Assembly (NCBI GenBank): GCA_026168455.1
Contig: CM047431.1
Coordinates: 1,536,598-1,600,597, forward strand
Source: Theocolax elegans
Lineage: Eukaryota; Arthropoda; Insecta; Hymenoptera; Cerocephalidae
DNA: 64,000 bases
Reading direction: 5' to 3'
Shown here piece after piece: positions 22,869 through 36,000 of this stretch (position 1 is the first letter of the stretch; every line of letters begins with the position of its first letter). Both the position numbers and the translations under genes were made by a program. Below the pieces are notes generated by a model, which was given only the letters and a program-made list of their open reading frames with translations, was not told the DNA's origin and made no database searches.

Positions 22869-23970
22869 AAAAATAAATATAAATATGTATTTTTGTATAT
22901 CTATATTGTTTTTCTTTCACCCGATTCTTTCCTTCCTCCTACCTTTACTTTATTTTCAATTCCATTAATTTAATGATTTTCCTTTTCTCTTTTTTTTTAA
23001 TTACAACGTTAAGAATTCATAAATTAATTTAAATTTACTTTTCAAGTAAAGTTATTATTATTCACTTTTTATTTTATTTTAAACCATAGAACCATAATAA
23101 GTATAAATTTACACTTTAATAAATATTAATATTTGTTTAATCTGTTTCTTAAAAAAAAACATCTGTTGTAACAATACATAATTATTAATCGAAGACATAA
23201 TTTAAATCAAATAATTAATATTGTAATAATAATATAAAAATGATAGAACTAACTATTCTTAATTCTATCTTAAGTGTATTGCATAGATAGAGACAAACGG
23301 TATCGTATTCTTCAAAAATTTGCTCGTTTTATGTTTGATTCAAAAATATATTTTATGCGTTAGATCTATAACAAACTTTTGCGAGCGAGTATACTTGGCT
23401 CACTCACACAAGCGGCGCGGCAATGTAGCATATGCGCGCTGCTTGTATGTATTGTGGTGGCCCTGTTGAAAAAACCTCATATAAAACTATAAAAAAATTT
23501 TTTTTATCGTACTTCATGTGGCTTTTGCACCCGGAGTTTGCGATAGAATGCTATACATTATTTAATACGAATCGGAAAGAATAAGCTTATAACTATAGGC
23601 TTCATAATGAACACCTCATAAAATGCGATAAAAATAAATTTGTTTATAAGGTTTTATAGGAATAAACGTGTAACATAAAAGAGCATAAAATAGTTTATCG
23701 GAGTATATCGGGTACACATTTATAATTAAATATTTTGTATTTATATTTACCGGGCATTATAAGGATTTGCCACCTATCACGTACTTATATATCAATGCTT
23801 TTTCACTCTAAAGTTTATAGTATTTTATAATGAAAAACCCGAACATGAATGAATTATCTATAGTTCTATTTCAGGTAATACAAAATGATGTATATTCTTA
23901 ACAAGTGGATTTCTATCGGGATTTTAACAGTTATTGTCTTATAGAGCATACAAAAATATAAGGTTAAATA
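22869..23970. other. AT-rich spacer
   Basis: Contains the RING gene 3' end and unassigned AT-rich DNA with a GC-richer patch near 23380-23450 (GCGAGCGAG, GCGCGGC). No gene recognised. Confidence 0.4.
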
Positions 23971-26900
23971 GGGCGTTTCACAATAACGCCAAGTAACGGC
24001 TATATGACCTTACCAGCATATTTCAATATTATATAACAACTTACCTGGTACCTTTATAGGGATTTATGACGATCGACGCATGAAATGGGCGGCTTGCCTA
24101 ACGCATCGTACCTGGCTTTGCCAGTCAAAAAGTAACCGCTATTGAATCGCTTATCGCATTTTATGAGGTATTGCTGTATTTACTATTTACAACGAATAGG
24201 CATGAATCTGGATTACAAATAATTAATGATTTTTCATGATTGCAATTTATCGGGTTCAATAGGAAATTTTACTATAAAGTCGAGCATTATTTATCCGAAT
24301 CTACCGGTATATTCTAATATTGTCAAGCAACCTAAGTGATTCGTTTGTAGGGTTTAATCAGTATTGTCACATAAATCAGCGGTTTGATTACAGGATCTTA
24401 TCGGTTACGCCTGTCGTAGAAGCAACCGCTATTGAATCGTTTATCGTATTTTATGAGGTATTGCTGTATTTTCTATTTACAACGAATACGCATGTATCTG
24501 GATTTCAAATAATTAAAGATTTTTCATGATTGCAATTTATCGGGTTGAATAGGACATTTCACTATAAAGTCGTGCATTATTTACCCGAATCTACCGGTAT
24601 ATTCTAATATTGTCAAGCAACCTATGTGGTTCGTTTATAGGGTTTAATCAGTATTGTCATATAAATCAGCGGTTTGATTACAGGATTTTCATGATTGCAA
24701 TTATCGGGTTGAATAGGACATTTCACTATAAAGTCGTGCATTATTTACCCGAATCTACCGGTATATTCTAATATTGTCAAGCAACCTATGTGGTCGTTTA
24801 TAGGGTTTAATCAGTATTGTCATATAAATCAGCGGTTTGATTACAGGATCTTATCGGTTACGCCTGTCGTAGAAGCAACCGCTATTGAATCGTTTATCGT
24901 ATTTTATGAGGTATTGCTGTATTTTCTATTTACAACGAATACGCATGTATCTGGATTTCAAATAATTAAAGATTTTTCATGATTGCAATTTAATCGGGTT
25001 GAATAAGACATTTTACTATAAAGTCGAGCATTATTTATCCGAATCTAACGGTATATTCTAATATTGTCAAGCAACCTATGTGGTTCGTTTATAGGGTTTA
25101 ATCAGTATTGTCACATAAATCAGCGGTTTGATTACAGGATCTTATCGGTTACGCCCACGTAAAAAGAATTTATAAAGTTTTTATAAAAAGTGTATAAAAT
25201 GGATTGTATACAATTTGTATAAAAAATTGGTGTTATAAAAACTTTATAAAATTTTTATAAAAAGATTGGCTTTCATAAAAAATATATTTTTTTAAAATTT
25301 TTAAATAAATACCACACTTTAAAGCACATTTTAAATGAATTTACATACAAAAACGCGGTTACTTTAGGATCAATATAAATTGAAACATTTTAAAATAGAA
25401 AAAGATAAATAATAAAGTAATTAAAAACGTTCGAGATAAGTTTTAAAATTTTTTACGGTGTTTTATAGGATGGGTATAGTTTGTGAACTTTGGGAAAAGT
25501 ATTGCGCAACTTGGGAAAAGTTTGTGAAAATTGGGAAAAATTTTGCAAAACTTAAATGTTAAAGTTTTGGGAATAAACATATATAACCTTAAAAACAGGA
25601 CTGCAAAATTCATCAGCTGGCAGCGGTGGCGATGGGTGACTCGTACCGACGATTCTACGCACGGAGAAACTGTTGATCGTACCTTTAAAATCGTCTAACC
25701 TGCAACAAAAATATTACAAAAACACAAAGTATCTAACGTACTCAATCGCTAAGTTTTTAAAAATCAAGAGAAAGGAGGACTTATCTGATCAAAAGTGTAG
25801 ACGGAGATGAATCTTCAGGTCTCAATATTCCGGCTCTCCCCTCACCGAGACTGAATTTTAAATTCTCAAAATCGATAATATTCCATGCTGTCAATTGACG
25901 CACCACATATATCTAGGTTAAAAGTACGACTTCCGCGACGAATTTAGTGGTAAACTGCTTGATTAAGTAAAATACGACGGCAAACGTTTCGCGCTGCACG
26001 AAGCTCACGGGAATAAGACATCAAACTGAAGTTGGTTAGATGTCAAACTGAAGTTGACTTTTTTCTCTATCGTCAATTCATTTTATACAATTTTTATAAA
26101 AACTTTATAAATTTTCTCACGTGGGCGCCTGTCGTTGAAGCACCCGCTATTGAATCGTTTATCGTATTTTATATGAGGTATTGCTGTATTTTCTATTTAC
26201 AATAAATAGGCATGTATCTGGATTTCAAATAATTAATGATTTTCATGATTGCAATTTATCGGGTTGAATAGGACATTTCACTATAAAGTCGAGCATTATT
26301 TATCCAAATCTACCGGTATATTCTAATATTGTCAAGCAACCTATGTGGTTCGTTTATAGGGTTTAATCAGTATTATCACATAAATGAGCGGTTTGATTAC
26401 AGGATCTTATCGGTTACGCTTGTCGTAGAAGCAACCGCTATTGAATCGTTTATCGTATTTTATGAGGTATTGCTGTATTTTCTATTTACAACGAATAGGC
26501 ATGTATCTGGATTTCAAATAATTAATGATTTTTCATGATTGCAATTTATCGGGTTGAATAGGACATTTCACTATTAAGTAGAGCATTATTTATCCGAATA
26601 TACCGGTATATTCTAATATTGTCAAGCAACCTATGTGGTTCGTTTATAGGGTTTAATCAGTATGTGGCTTTGGTGTTACTAAGAACACATAGAAATATTG
26701 GACAATTGAAATATTTTTTCTAAAAATAGGTTAATATGTTTTCGTATTAGAAAAATAATGAAGTATAAACAAGAGATTGCTCAATAAAGAATACATACCA
26801 ATTCCGTAACAAATTCTGAATTATTTTAAATGTTAACATGAATCATCGAATCATATAAAAGATTAACAAAATTGGATTATTTTATTGAAAATTAAATTTA

Positions 26901-27445
26901 ATATTCTTTCCCTAGCGGAAATAATCATATGCGAATAATGTTTATAAATACTTTATATGAGGTATTGCTGTATTTTCTATTTACAATAAATAGGCATGTA
27001 TCTGGATTTCAAATAATTAATGATTTTTCATGATTGCAATTTATCGGGTTGAATAGGACATTTCACTATAAAGTCGAGCATTATTTATCCAAATCTACCG
27101 GTATATTCTAATATTGTCAAGCAACCTATGTGGTTCGTTTATAGGGTTTAATCAGTATTATCACATAAATGAGCGGTTTGATTACAGGATCTTATCGGTT
27201 ACGCTTGTCGTAGAAGCAACCGCTATTGAATCGTTTATCGTATTTTATGAGGTATTGCTGTATTTTCTATTTACAACGAATAGGCATGTATCTGGATTTC
27301 AAATAATTAATGATTTTTCATGATTGCAATTTATCGGGTTGAATAGGACATTCACTATTAAGTAGAGCATTATTTATCCGAATATACCGGTATATTCTAA
27401 TATTGTCAAGCAACCTATGTGGTTCGTTTATAGGGTTTAATCAGT
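23971..27445. repeat. ~290-bp satellite array with rearranged units
   Basis: The unit includes GAGGTATTGCTGTATTTTCT, CGGGTTGAATAGGACATTTC, CTACCGGTATATTCTAATAT and GCGGTTTGATTACAGGATC. Unit starts (ATTGAATCG) fall at about 24141, 24431, 24883, 26150, 26448 and 27230. One unit near 24690 has an internal deletion, and the first units diverge most. Frames of about 69 codons repeated through the array are translations of the satellite, not genes. Confidence 0.85.
25154..26125. mobile_element. 972-bp DNA element with ~36-bp TIRs nested in satellite
   Basis: The left end CCCACGTAAAAAGAATTTAT and the right end, read on the other strand, CCCACGTGAGAAAATTTAT, match over about 36 bp, including GTTTTTATAAAAA. 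The satellite flanks join as ...TTACG|element|CGCCTGTCG, giving a 2-bp CG duplication. The interior has no transposase but carries three tandem-like copies of TTGGGAAAA (near 25490-25545). The superfamily cannot be assigned. Confidence 0.8.
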
Positions 27446-27736
27446 ATGTGGCTTTGGTGTTACTAAGAACACATAGAAATATTGGACAATTGAAATATTT
27501 TTTCTAAAAATAGGTTAATATGTTTTCGTATTAGAAAAATAATGAAGTATAAACAAGAGATTGCTCAATAAAGAATACATACCAATTCCGTAACAAATTC
27601 TGAATTATTTTAAATGTTAACATGAATCATCGAATCATATAAAAGATTAACAAAATTGGATTATTTTATTGAAAATTAAATTTAATATTCTTTCCCTAGC
27701 GGAAATAATCATATGCGAATAATGTTTATAAATACT
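26168..27736. repeat. ~784-bp tandem duplication
   Basis: Copy 1 is about 26168-26951 and copy 2 about 26952-27736. Both contain satellite plus a non-satellite block that begins GTGGCTTTGGTGTTACTAAG. The copies are almost identical, with a one-base homopolymer difference in GGACATTTCAC versus GGACATTCAC. Confidence 0.85.
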
Positions 27737-28641
27737 TAATAAAAGTTATTAGCTTTTATTAGATTTTCGTAACACTTTATAAAGTGCGGATTTTGGACTG
27801 TAGTAATAGTTTAAAAAATTTGGTGATGTTTATAAGATTTTTTTAGTTGTTTTAAAAATTTCGTAAATATTTCTAAGCTTTATTAGGTTTTATTAGATTT
27901 TTGTATTTCGAAAATATCGTGAAAAACGATAAAATGACACTATAATAGTAACTGTTGCATTTTCCTATATTTAACTGTTTTTAGCTGTTTCTAAGTGATG
28001 TATGCAAAAAAACAAAAGCTATTAATAAAAGATTGCTATTGGTAAATATTCATAAAAATTCTAAATACTTATTTACTGTATATAATAATTTAAAAAAGTT
28101 ATTAGTAGTTATTAGCTTTTTTAAACTCACACATTTCTTTTACTTTTGAAAAAAACCTAAAAGCTAATAAAATCTAGCAAAAGCTAAGAAGAGCTAATAA
28201 AAGTTATAAATTCTAACTAACTATTAACAGAGTCCAAAATCTGCATATTATAAATTGATTATAAAATTTATTAGCTTTTCTTAGCTCTTTCTGGAAAAAT
28301 AAATTTCCGTCTGGGTTGGTGTTTATTACTAGCTCACTGTAGAAAACCACTATCTTTACTTTCATGAAGAATAACATTGAAAAATATTTATAATTAAAGG
28401 GCACAAAATTAAGAATACCTGCAAGTGTCACTCGAGTCTGACAGTTATTTCTATAACCATTACTAAAGTAGTTAAATATATAGGAATATTGAATATTGAA
28501 ATATTTGTTCTAAAATATCTGTTAATATTTTTTTTATTTTTAAAAAATAATGAAGAATAAACTTTTATACAAGAGTATACTAATGAAAGAATACATATAA
28601 ATGCCGTTACACATTCTGAATTATTTTACAGAGTTTACTTG
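27737..28641. other. AT-rich region with repeated TTATTAGCTTTT motifs
   Basis: TTATTAGCTTTT and its complement recur several times. GCGGATTTTGGACTGT near 27785 pairs with an inverted copy near 28229-28246, so a short inverted-repeat element may span about 27740-28290. No gene is recognised. Confidence 0.45.
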
Positions 28642-30345
28642 AATCAGTGAATCGTATAAGAATTATTATATTGGATAAGTTTATATAAAATAAATTTAAT
28701 AATTCTTTGATTTTCATTAGTAGCTTTATAATAGAAAACTTTTACCATTACTTGCATGAAGATTAACAATAAAAAATATTTATAACTAAATAATTCAAAA
28801 TTAAGATTACATGCAACTGTATCATATATATATATGGGTGGTTCTCTGTGACATCGAAGATGAAAAAAATAAATCTTGCTATAACTGTGGGAATATGTTT
28901 TAGAGGTATCTAGTAGTTCTCCTGAATTTTTTCAGATTTTTTCTGGGCCATTATTTTAAGTTACAGAGAGTCAAAGTTGACATTTTAGCACTTTTTTGCA
29001 TTATATGCCCATTTTCATGAATTTTTAGCTCCCAGGGGATGCATTTTTCACTAAAAACTTAAGTATGACTTTTTTTGTAAAATTTTCCGAACTTTTCACT
29101 AAAATACTTTTAAAGACATAAAGGTATGCTGTCACACTCTTGTAAGCCATTTAAACCTTAAATAGTGAAAATCAGCAATTCTGCTCCGGACTCCTGCTAA
29201 CCTAACACTGTCTAAAAGTTGGCTTTTTATAGTCAGAACACTGCCTAAAAATTTCCAGAGTGGGTCTAAATCTTAAGATCACGTATGGTCAAAATATCCG
29301 GGAAAAGTGCCCGAAATATTAATAGAAATGTATATTTGTTGCCTTATAACGATGAATCTATTAGCATGATCATTGCAAAAAAATTTGTGCACTACCCTTG
29401 GAGTGGTAGAAAAGTTCTTCACTATTTCAGTATCCATCTAATCCCCTGTAAGCTGCTAAAATATAAATATTATTATAGCAAATGTAAAAATAATTAATGT
29501 GAATCAGTGAAATCTAAGAATTATTATATTGGATAAGTTTATATAAATAAATTTAATAATCTTTGATTTTCATTAGTAGCTTTATAATAAGAAAACTTTT
29601 ACCATTACTTGCATGAAGATTAACAATAAAAATATTATAACTAAATAATTCAAAATTAAGATTACATGCAACTGTATCATATATATATATGGGTGGTTCT
29701 CTGTGACATCGAAGATGAAAAAATAAATCTTGCTATAACTGTGGGAATATTGTTTAGAGGTATCTAGTAGTTCTCCTGAATTTTTTCAGATTTTTTCTGG
29801 GCCATTATTTTAAGTTTACAGAGAGTCAAAGTTGACATTTTAGCACTTTTTGCATTATAGCCCATTTTCATGAATTTTAGCTCCCAGGGATGCATTTTTT
29901 CACTAAAAACTTAAGTATGACTTTTTTTGTAAAATTTTCCGAACTTTTCACTAAAAATACTTTTAAAGACATAAATGTATGCTGTCACACTCTTGTAAGC
30001 CATTTAAACCTTAAATAGTGAAAATCAGCAATTCTGCTCCGGACTCTGCTAACCTAACACTGTCTAAAAGTTGGCTTTTTATAGTCAGAAACTGCCTAAA
30101 AATTTCCAGAGTGGGTCTAAATCATTAAGATCACTTATGGTCAAAATATCCGGGAAAAGTGCCCGAAATATTAATAGAAATGTATATTTGTTGCCTTATA
30201 ACGATGAATCTATTAGCATGATCATTGCAAAAAAATTTGTGCACTTACCTTGGAGTGGTAGAAAAGTATCTTCACTTATTTCAGTATCCATCTAATCCCC
30301 TGTAAGCTGCTAAAAATATAAATATTATTATACAAATGTAAAAAA
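28642..30345. repeat. ~858-bp tandem duplication
   Basis: Copy 1 (about 28642-29498) and copy 2 (about 29500-30345) share all landmarks, for example TTGGATAAG at 28671 and 29529, and GGGTGGTTCTCTGTGACATC. Differences are mostly one-base indels in homopolymers. A shared open frame beginning MVKISGKSARNINRN is truncated differently in each copy and has no known domain, so no gene is called. Confidence 0.8.
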
Positions 30346-30367
30346 TTAATTTTTAAACATTTATAAT

Positions 30368-30668
30368 GCTGAATTTTCAGTTTTACATCCCTTACAAGAA
30401 GTATAATACTAATCTGAAGGATTACTATAAATATATAAACATCATTATTACAATATTTGTACTGAATATACGTATTTAATACAAAAGATATATAAATAAA
30501 TCGGATATATAATTATAATGAATAATATGATAACGTGACAGTGACAAGTTTGAGAAATCTAAACAATGTATTGCTGAATAATAATAATAATAATGTTGAT
30601 ACTTTTATAGTAATCCTTCAGATTAGTATTATAATTCTTGTAAGGGATGTAAAACTAAAAATCCAGCA
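30368..30668. repeat. Inverted repeat, ~65-bp arms
   Basis: The stretch at 30368-30428 (with GTTTTACATCCCTTACAAG and ATACTAATCTGAAGGATTAC) recurs inverted at 30604-30668. The loop of about 175 bp contains an AT-rich tract and an AAT microsatellite. The right arm overlaps the end of the short ORF at 30618-31016 and probably truncated it. Confidence 0.7.
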
Positions 30669-31016
30669 TACTTTGAGTTCTACATTGTTATCTAAATTTA
30701 TTGTAGCTTTCATATTTTCATCATATTCACGTTTTTCCTGCCTTAAAATATCTTCTAATATATTAACGAGCGTGTGTGTAACAGAATTTATATGTTGAAC
30801 ATCTTTTGCGTTTATTTGATCAAAACCAGCGAGATCTCCTAATTTTACTAATGCATATTCTATAATTTGTTTATTTGGAACGCTTTTTGCCGCGTCAGCT
30901 ACTGCGAGAGCGGACGCTATTATTACACTTATTTCATTGTCGTTAACTGTGCTTGTTGATTTCTTTTTATCTTTTTTAAAAAAGGACGATTTTATTTCTT
31001 CGTTTTGTTGAGCCAT
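30618..31016 (-). CDS. Uncharacterised ORF, possible retroelement gag start, truncated
   Basis: The frame starts MAQQNEEIKSSFFKKDKKKS and is helical and charged, with DNEISVIIASALAVADAAKS in the middle. The last ~20 codons lie in the inverted repeat and look like non-native read-through. It sits about 400 bp downstream of a 5' LTR and primer site in the same orientation, which is where a gag would begin. No zinc knuckle or other gag signature is visible, so the assignment rests on position only. Confidence 0.4.
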   Translation of the reverse strand: MAQQNEEIKSSFFKKDKKKSTSTVNDNEISVIIASALAVADAAKSVPNKQIIEYALVKLGDLAGFDQINAKDVQHINSVTHTLVNILEDILRQEKREYDENMKATINLDNNVELKVCWIFSFTSLTRIIILI

Positions 31017-31392
31017 TTTTATATATATATGTTTTATTTAATAATAACAAAATAATGGAATATTTAAAATAATATTTTTATAAAAAGATTGATTCACATG
31101 ATTTTATTTATAAAAATGTAAAAAACTTTCTGTAAATGTTAAATTCAAATAAATAATAAATATTATATAAATTATTAAAGAATTTTAAATTTTAAATAAT
31201 GAAAAAATGATTAAAAACAGCATAAAATGAAGTAAATCAGACAACGGAAGATTCACGAGAGACACGATATCCCTTGGAGAATTAAGTATTAATAAATTAA
31301 AAGTACTTACCAAAAGTTCACGATGATAATCAGGAAGCTTAAGTTCATCCTTCTTGTAGATAGTAATATATATATCCTCTTAACAAACGGTA

Positions 31393-31409
31393 CCCCACAC
31401 CTAGCACCA
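31393..31409 (-). other. Putative primer-binding site
   Basis: On the minus strand TGGTGCTAGGTGTGGGG lies four bases after the LTR end. TGG at the start is expected from pairing with a tRNA CCA end. The tRNA is not identified. Confidence 0.45.
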
Positions 31410-31413
31410 AAAA

Positions 31414-31908
31414 TGTTACGTTTGGACGGTAACGTCTGTATCGTTTTTCGTGGATACCGTGGCTCGTTGAATCCAAAACTCAGCGAGTACGAGCGTAAAG
31501 AGGTGGATGAGTTGTTGTTCTCCAGGTTCTCCAGGTCAATCCCCGTGTATGTGCTTTGGTTGGCTTGCGTTTTGTCGTTAAGGCTGTAGGGAAAACGATC
31601 CTGGCGATATCGTGTATCCGTGTCTTCGCGTTGTATCCACTCGTAAAATGTCACTTCTGTCTTCTCTCTTCACTTCTCACTTTTTCGCTCCTCTGTTTGT
31701 TTATTACCGTCTTCTTTTATATAAGTTTGGTGACCTATATACAAGTGTAATCGGAGGAACGCTTAGCTGATCCTTACGCTTCAGGTTGCACCGATGATCG
31801 AGTTGCGAAGTCGCGTGGCACCGTTTAATGACCTGAATGGTCAGCATTTTCGACGAACAAACTATTTACTTATTTTAATACATTCGTGACGTGTAACCAC
31901 ACGTAACA
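31414..31908 (-). mobile_element. LTR of an LTR retrotransposon (5' LTR remnant)
   Basis: The 495-bp block begins TGTTACG and ends CGTAACA on the minus strand, a perfect inverted terminus of seven bases. Inside lie TATATAAAAG (about 31714-31723) as a TATA box and AATAAA (about 31700-31705) as a polyadenylation signal. An open frame that starts MTFYEWIQRED spans the transcribed part of the LTR and the leader, but has no known domain. The other LTR, gag-pol and target duplication are absent, so this is a remnant. Confidence 0.65.
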
Positions 31909-32630
31909 CTTCATAAGATATTTGGTATTCAAATAAACAGAAATCGTATCTATTGTCTAAAATAAAAAATTATTTCTACATTTCAAACTTCCATCAAGGA
32001 AGTGTTATTCTTATAAACTAGGATAATACTTGCGCCACCCGTCTGCTAAGGGTTTTCAGGCACTATTTTTTAATTTTGTAATTCATTTGAATTTTATAAT
32101 TTGATTACAACAATTACCGAGTTGTGAGAAATTTATTTGATAAGAGCATTTTTATTTTTATTAATTATTTTTTTAATAAATAATTATGTGTATACAGGTC
32201 ATAAAAAGTTAATTATTGTTTTAAAATTTATGAGCGTAACTCGATCTAACAGTTTGTTCACGATGTATTAAGTGATAAATACTAAGACGAGTGTGTAAGT
32301 AATTTTATATAGCAGTGGGTACAAAACGCGTTTTTTACTCACTCACGCGTTTTTTTTTCACCACCCAAGGATATGCGTGGATGAATATGGACTCAGCTCA
32401 CTTGACGCCAGCGCCATTAATACACGCATATTCTTGGGTGGCGAATTTGTGCAAATAATACTACTGACTGCCCTTAAGCACTTAGCAGACGGGTGGCGCA
32501 AGTATTATCCTAGTTTATAAGAATAAATAAAAGACACTTCCTTGATGGAAGTTTGAAATGTAGAAATAATTTTTTATTTTAGACAATAGATACGATTTCT
32601 GTTTATTGGAATACCAAATATCTTATGAAG
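31909..32630. mobile_element. Fold-back element with ~145-bp arms
   Basis: The arms 31909-32050 and 32481-32630 are reverse complements with small indels. The outer ends read CTTCATAAGATATTTGGTAT. The inner ends contain AATACTTGCGCCACCCGTCT and CTTAGCAGACGGGTGGCGC. The inner boundary motif AATACTTGC matches those of the elements at 3.55 and 48.07 kb. The spacer carries a second hairpin. Confidence 0.8.
32360..32442. repeat. Hairpin nested inside the fold-back spacer
   Basis: ACCACCCAAGGATATGCGTG pairs with CACGCATATTCTTGGGTGG, a stem of about 20 bp with a 43-base loop. The stem also shares GGGTGGCG with the outer arm ends, so it may be a repeat of the inner terminus. Confidence 0.75.
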
Positions 32631-35600
32631 ATATTTACTTTATAGAAAATAATGTAATTTTTATCGTATCAATTCTATAATAAAATTTAAATATAAGTAT
32701 TTATTTTTATTTAATTTATTTACTATTCAAAAAACTAATCTCACGTCTTTATTAGACAACATTTAATCACTTAGAAATGTTTACGAAATAAGTTTTAGTT
32801 GCAAATAAGATTATGAATTTTTAACTCTAGATTCAAAAACCGTTAGCACACATAATTAAACAGATTGCAAATAAATACTACACACTTATCATATAAATTT
32901 TACTAAAATTTTACATATGAAGTTATATTATTTTATTTATTTTAATTACATACATTGAAATTTATTTGATTATATAACCTTAAGACTGCTATGTCACATA
33001 AAATAGATTGGTAAATAAAATTTAAGACATTTATTTATTATTATGTAGCGCAAAATACTTGACGATTTTATTTTGATTTCAGTACTTTCAATTGCAGTAA
33101 CTTTTTGCGAATACTGTGATTATGGTTTGATCTTATTCTTAATAATTAAAGTTAAATATTAGATTTACATGTGGTTCAAAATACTTGTCGGTTATTCCGC
33201 TTCATTTCAGTGCTTTCGATTCAAACAACTTCTTAATAACAATTTATCTACTTTTTAATACCAAATTTTAAGTTGTTGAAAATTTGAAGTTTTTTTAAGT
33301 AGAAAAAAGATAGAAGCAAGAAATGAAAATATTTATTTTTTCAGTTAACAACTATCATTATACTTGCGCATTCTCACACCTTCGTGGAAGGTGTTATTTC
33401 AAAATACTTTCTATTCTATTAAATGATAAGTTTTTTAAATACTTAGGATGAAAATGTAATTTCTGTAAGAGAATAGATTATATTAAACAGTTTCTAAAAA
33501 TATATATAAAAGTTTTCACTTAAAGCATCGTGAACAAATTGTTTATGATCGAGTTACGTTAATAAAAACTTGTAATGTAGTAACTAAATAATCACAGCAT
33601 GGGATTTCCTATATGGCAAGGCAGAAAGCTTTTCATTAAGATTATTAACCAACACATCAAAAAATCATTCTTTTTCTCCTGATTTTTTTAGTAGGTAAAA
33701 ATTTTTCTGTAAAGTGTACTACAGAAAATATGAATTAATTCATACTAAATAGTATGTAAATACTATTATATTATAATAGGTAAAACTAGTAATACCTCGA
33801 CACAACTAGAATATATGATGTAATATATGACAATGCGTTAAAATGTAAAACAAAGTATAAAATACTAAAACTATGTCTATATTTTCTTTCATTTAAAAGG
33901 TCACTTATTTAAACAAGAATGTAATTTTAGATTTCTATATTTTGTTCAATATTGTCAGGTATTTTGGTGCATTGAATTTAACATAATAAATTTAATTTTG
34001 TATTAGTCGAACATGGTTAAAATAATTTCAAAACAAAAAAGTATGTCTACGAGAAATAAAGTGATCGATGGCATAAAGTGCAATTTTACTCCATTCGTAG
34101 AGGTTAATAAAGTAGAATTTTTAGATGATCAGGGTAAAGAACAGAATTATTTCTGTCTTTCAATCCAATCCATTAACAAGTATAGAAAGTAAAAAAATTA
34201 ACTATAGGACCCAAAATATGTAAAACCTATACGCTTTTACATTCCAGGCACAATCGTTAAGTGCTTTAAAAAATAAACGACTGTAATATTTAAAAGTTAC
34301 TATAAAAATAAATTTAGCGAAATGGGTAAAAAATTGACTGAATTTTTCGATTGACTTGTTTACATACATAGTTCGTACAAGCATATATACATTTTCAAAA
34401 ACAATTAGAAGGTAAACAAAAGTTTTTTTTTGTGATAAACATTTCTTACCTTTAAGATTTGTACGTATAATCGATATTTATTTAGATAAGGTCTAAAACC
34501 GTCTTATTTGTACATTTTACGCTTTTTTAATCATTTTTTTTCATTTATAAGGAAAAATATCAATGTGAGGAAGAAATGTTTAATAGAAAAAAGTTTTCAT
34601 TTAATGTGATGAACATTTCTTACATTTCAAATTTCTACGTGAAATCAATATTTAGTTAGTTAATGTCTGAAAAGTTTCTTTTATTGTACATTTTAGGCTT
34701 CTCCAACTGTTTTTTTGTACTAAACTTTAAAATTATTCATCTAAGCATAAAGTGTTGTATACAAAAAAATTTCATCTTATTAAAATAAAGATTTTTTACA
34801 TTTAAACTTTTACAGTGCAATTAATATTTGTCTTTATAAAGTAGAAAAAAACGTTTTCTTTGCACTATTTTGACACTTTAATGCATTTAACTTGCCAGTA
34901 TTTAATTGTACATAAAAATTTATTTTTAAACATTTTCTATATCTATATTTTAGATTATTTAATTTTCTATATATGTACATAATGTCGTATAAAAACGTTT
35001 TAGCGTCATGTTAAAAAGTGCTACCGTTTAATATCTATTCGACCAATTTGGTCCAAAATAGCAACGTTTACTTCTCTATTTATGTAGAAGATATCATAAA
35101 AATTTGAGCCAAATGGGTTCAAAATTGGCTGAGTTATTCTATTAATTGAACTACATACATACATACACACATACATACTTTTTCAAAAACGTTTAAAACG
35201 ACTTATTTTCTGGACGAAAAATGTTTTTATGTATAAATAAACAATTATTTATGGTGTTACATTTTACAACACAGCAAAAAATCATTATTTTTCTCCTGAT
35301 TTTTTTGGTAGATAAAAATTTTTCTGTTTCTTCGACACTAGGTCCTTTTAAATCTAACTATTGTCTACTAAATGTACCATACTACTAGTAATTAAATGAA
35401 TGTGTTTCTGTATTGGTAAAATTTCAGGCATTTTCCTAAACATTTTTGCAGAAGTGATTTGTTGTTTCAATATTGCTTGATATGTTTGACGACTGGGCTC
35501 CAAAATCTAAATTGTTAAATAAATAATTTTATTAACAAATAATTATATTTTTAACTTCTCTAAAATAATTTATTCAAATAATTAATAAACATTTCTGTGA

Positions 35601-36000
35601 AGCTTTCATACCTGTGAAAACTGTAGTCCAAAACCAAGAATTAGAATTATCAACATTAAACATAACCAATAATTGTCACTGACAGGTTCTGTTACGCGCA
35701 CGCTTCTCGGCAAATTAGATGATTGACGACCGTGTAAGATAAAAGATGACCGTTTAAGATAATAATGAAAAAATAACTAAATCACGAGTGTCTCACTCAC
35801 TCTTTCGTTTTCCCCTATAGCTCTGTCTCAACTTTTTCGAGTAGTCATATATATATAGGAGACGAAAAAGATATCGAAAAATACATAGCCGAGTAAAAGA
35901 ATTTGACATCTCAAATATTTACATGAAGTTTTATTGAAAGTATTACTAAATAATTTATCGAAAACTTAATAAACTGAAAAAATATTAAAAAAGAAATAAT
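32631..36000. other. AT-rich region with dispersed TACTTG modules, no gene
   Basis: TACTTG modules of the fold-back family lie at about 33053 (followed by GATTTCAGTACTTTC), 33181 and 33360 (with hairpin ACACCTTCGTGGAAGGTGT). From 33.5 to 35.7 kb I see no gene. A short repeat (TCTCCTGATTTTTTTxGTAG) occurs at about 33678 and 35293. The stretch near 35800-35870 resembles sequence near 7.6-8.0 kb. Confidence 0.4.

Noticed and set aside
24320..27323. Repeated 64-69-codon frames in the satellite
   Set aside because: They are identical translations of the ~290-bp unit, with no known domain and no conservation beyond the repeat.
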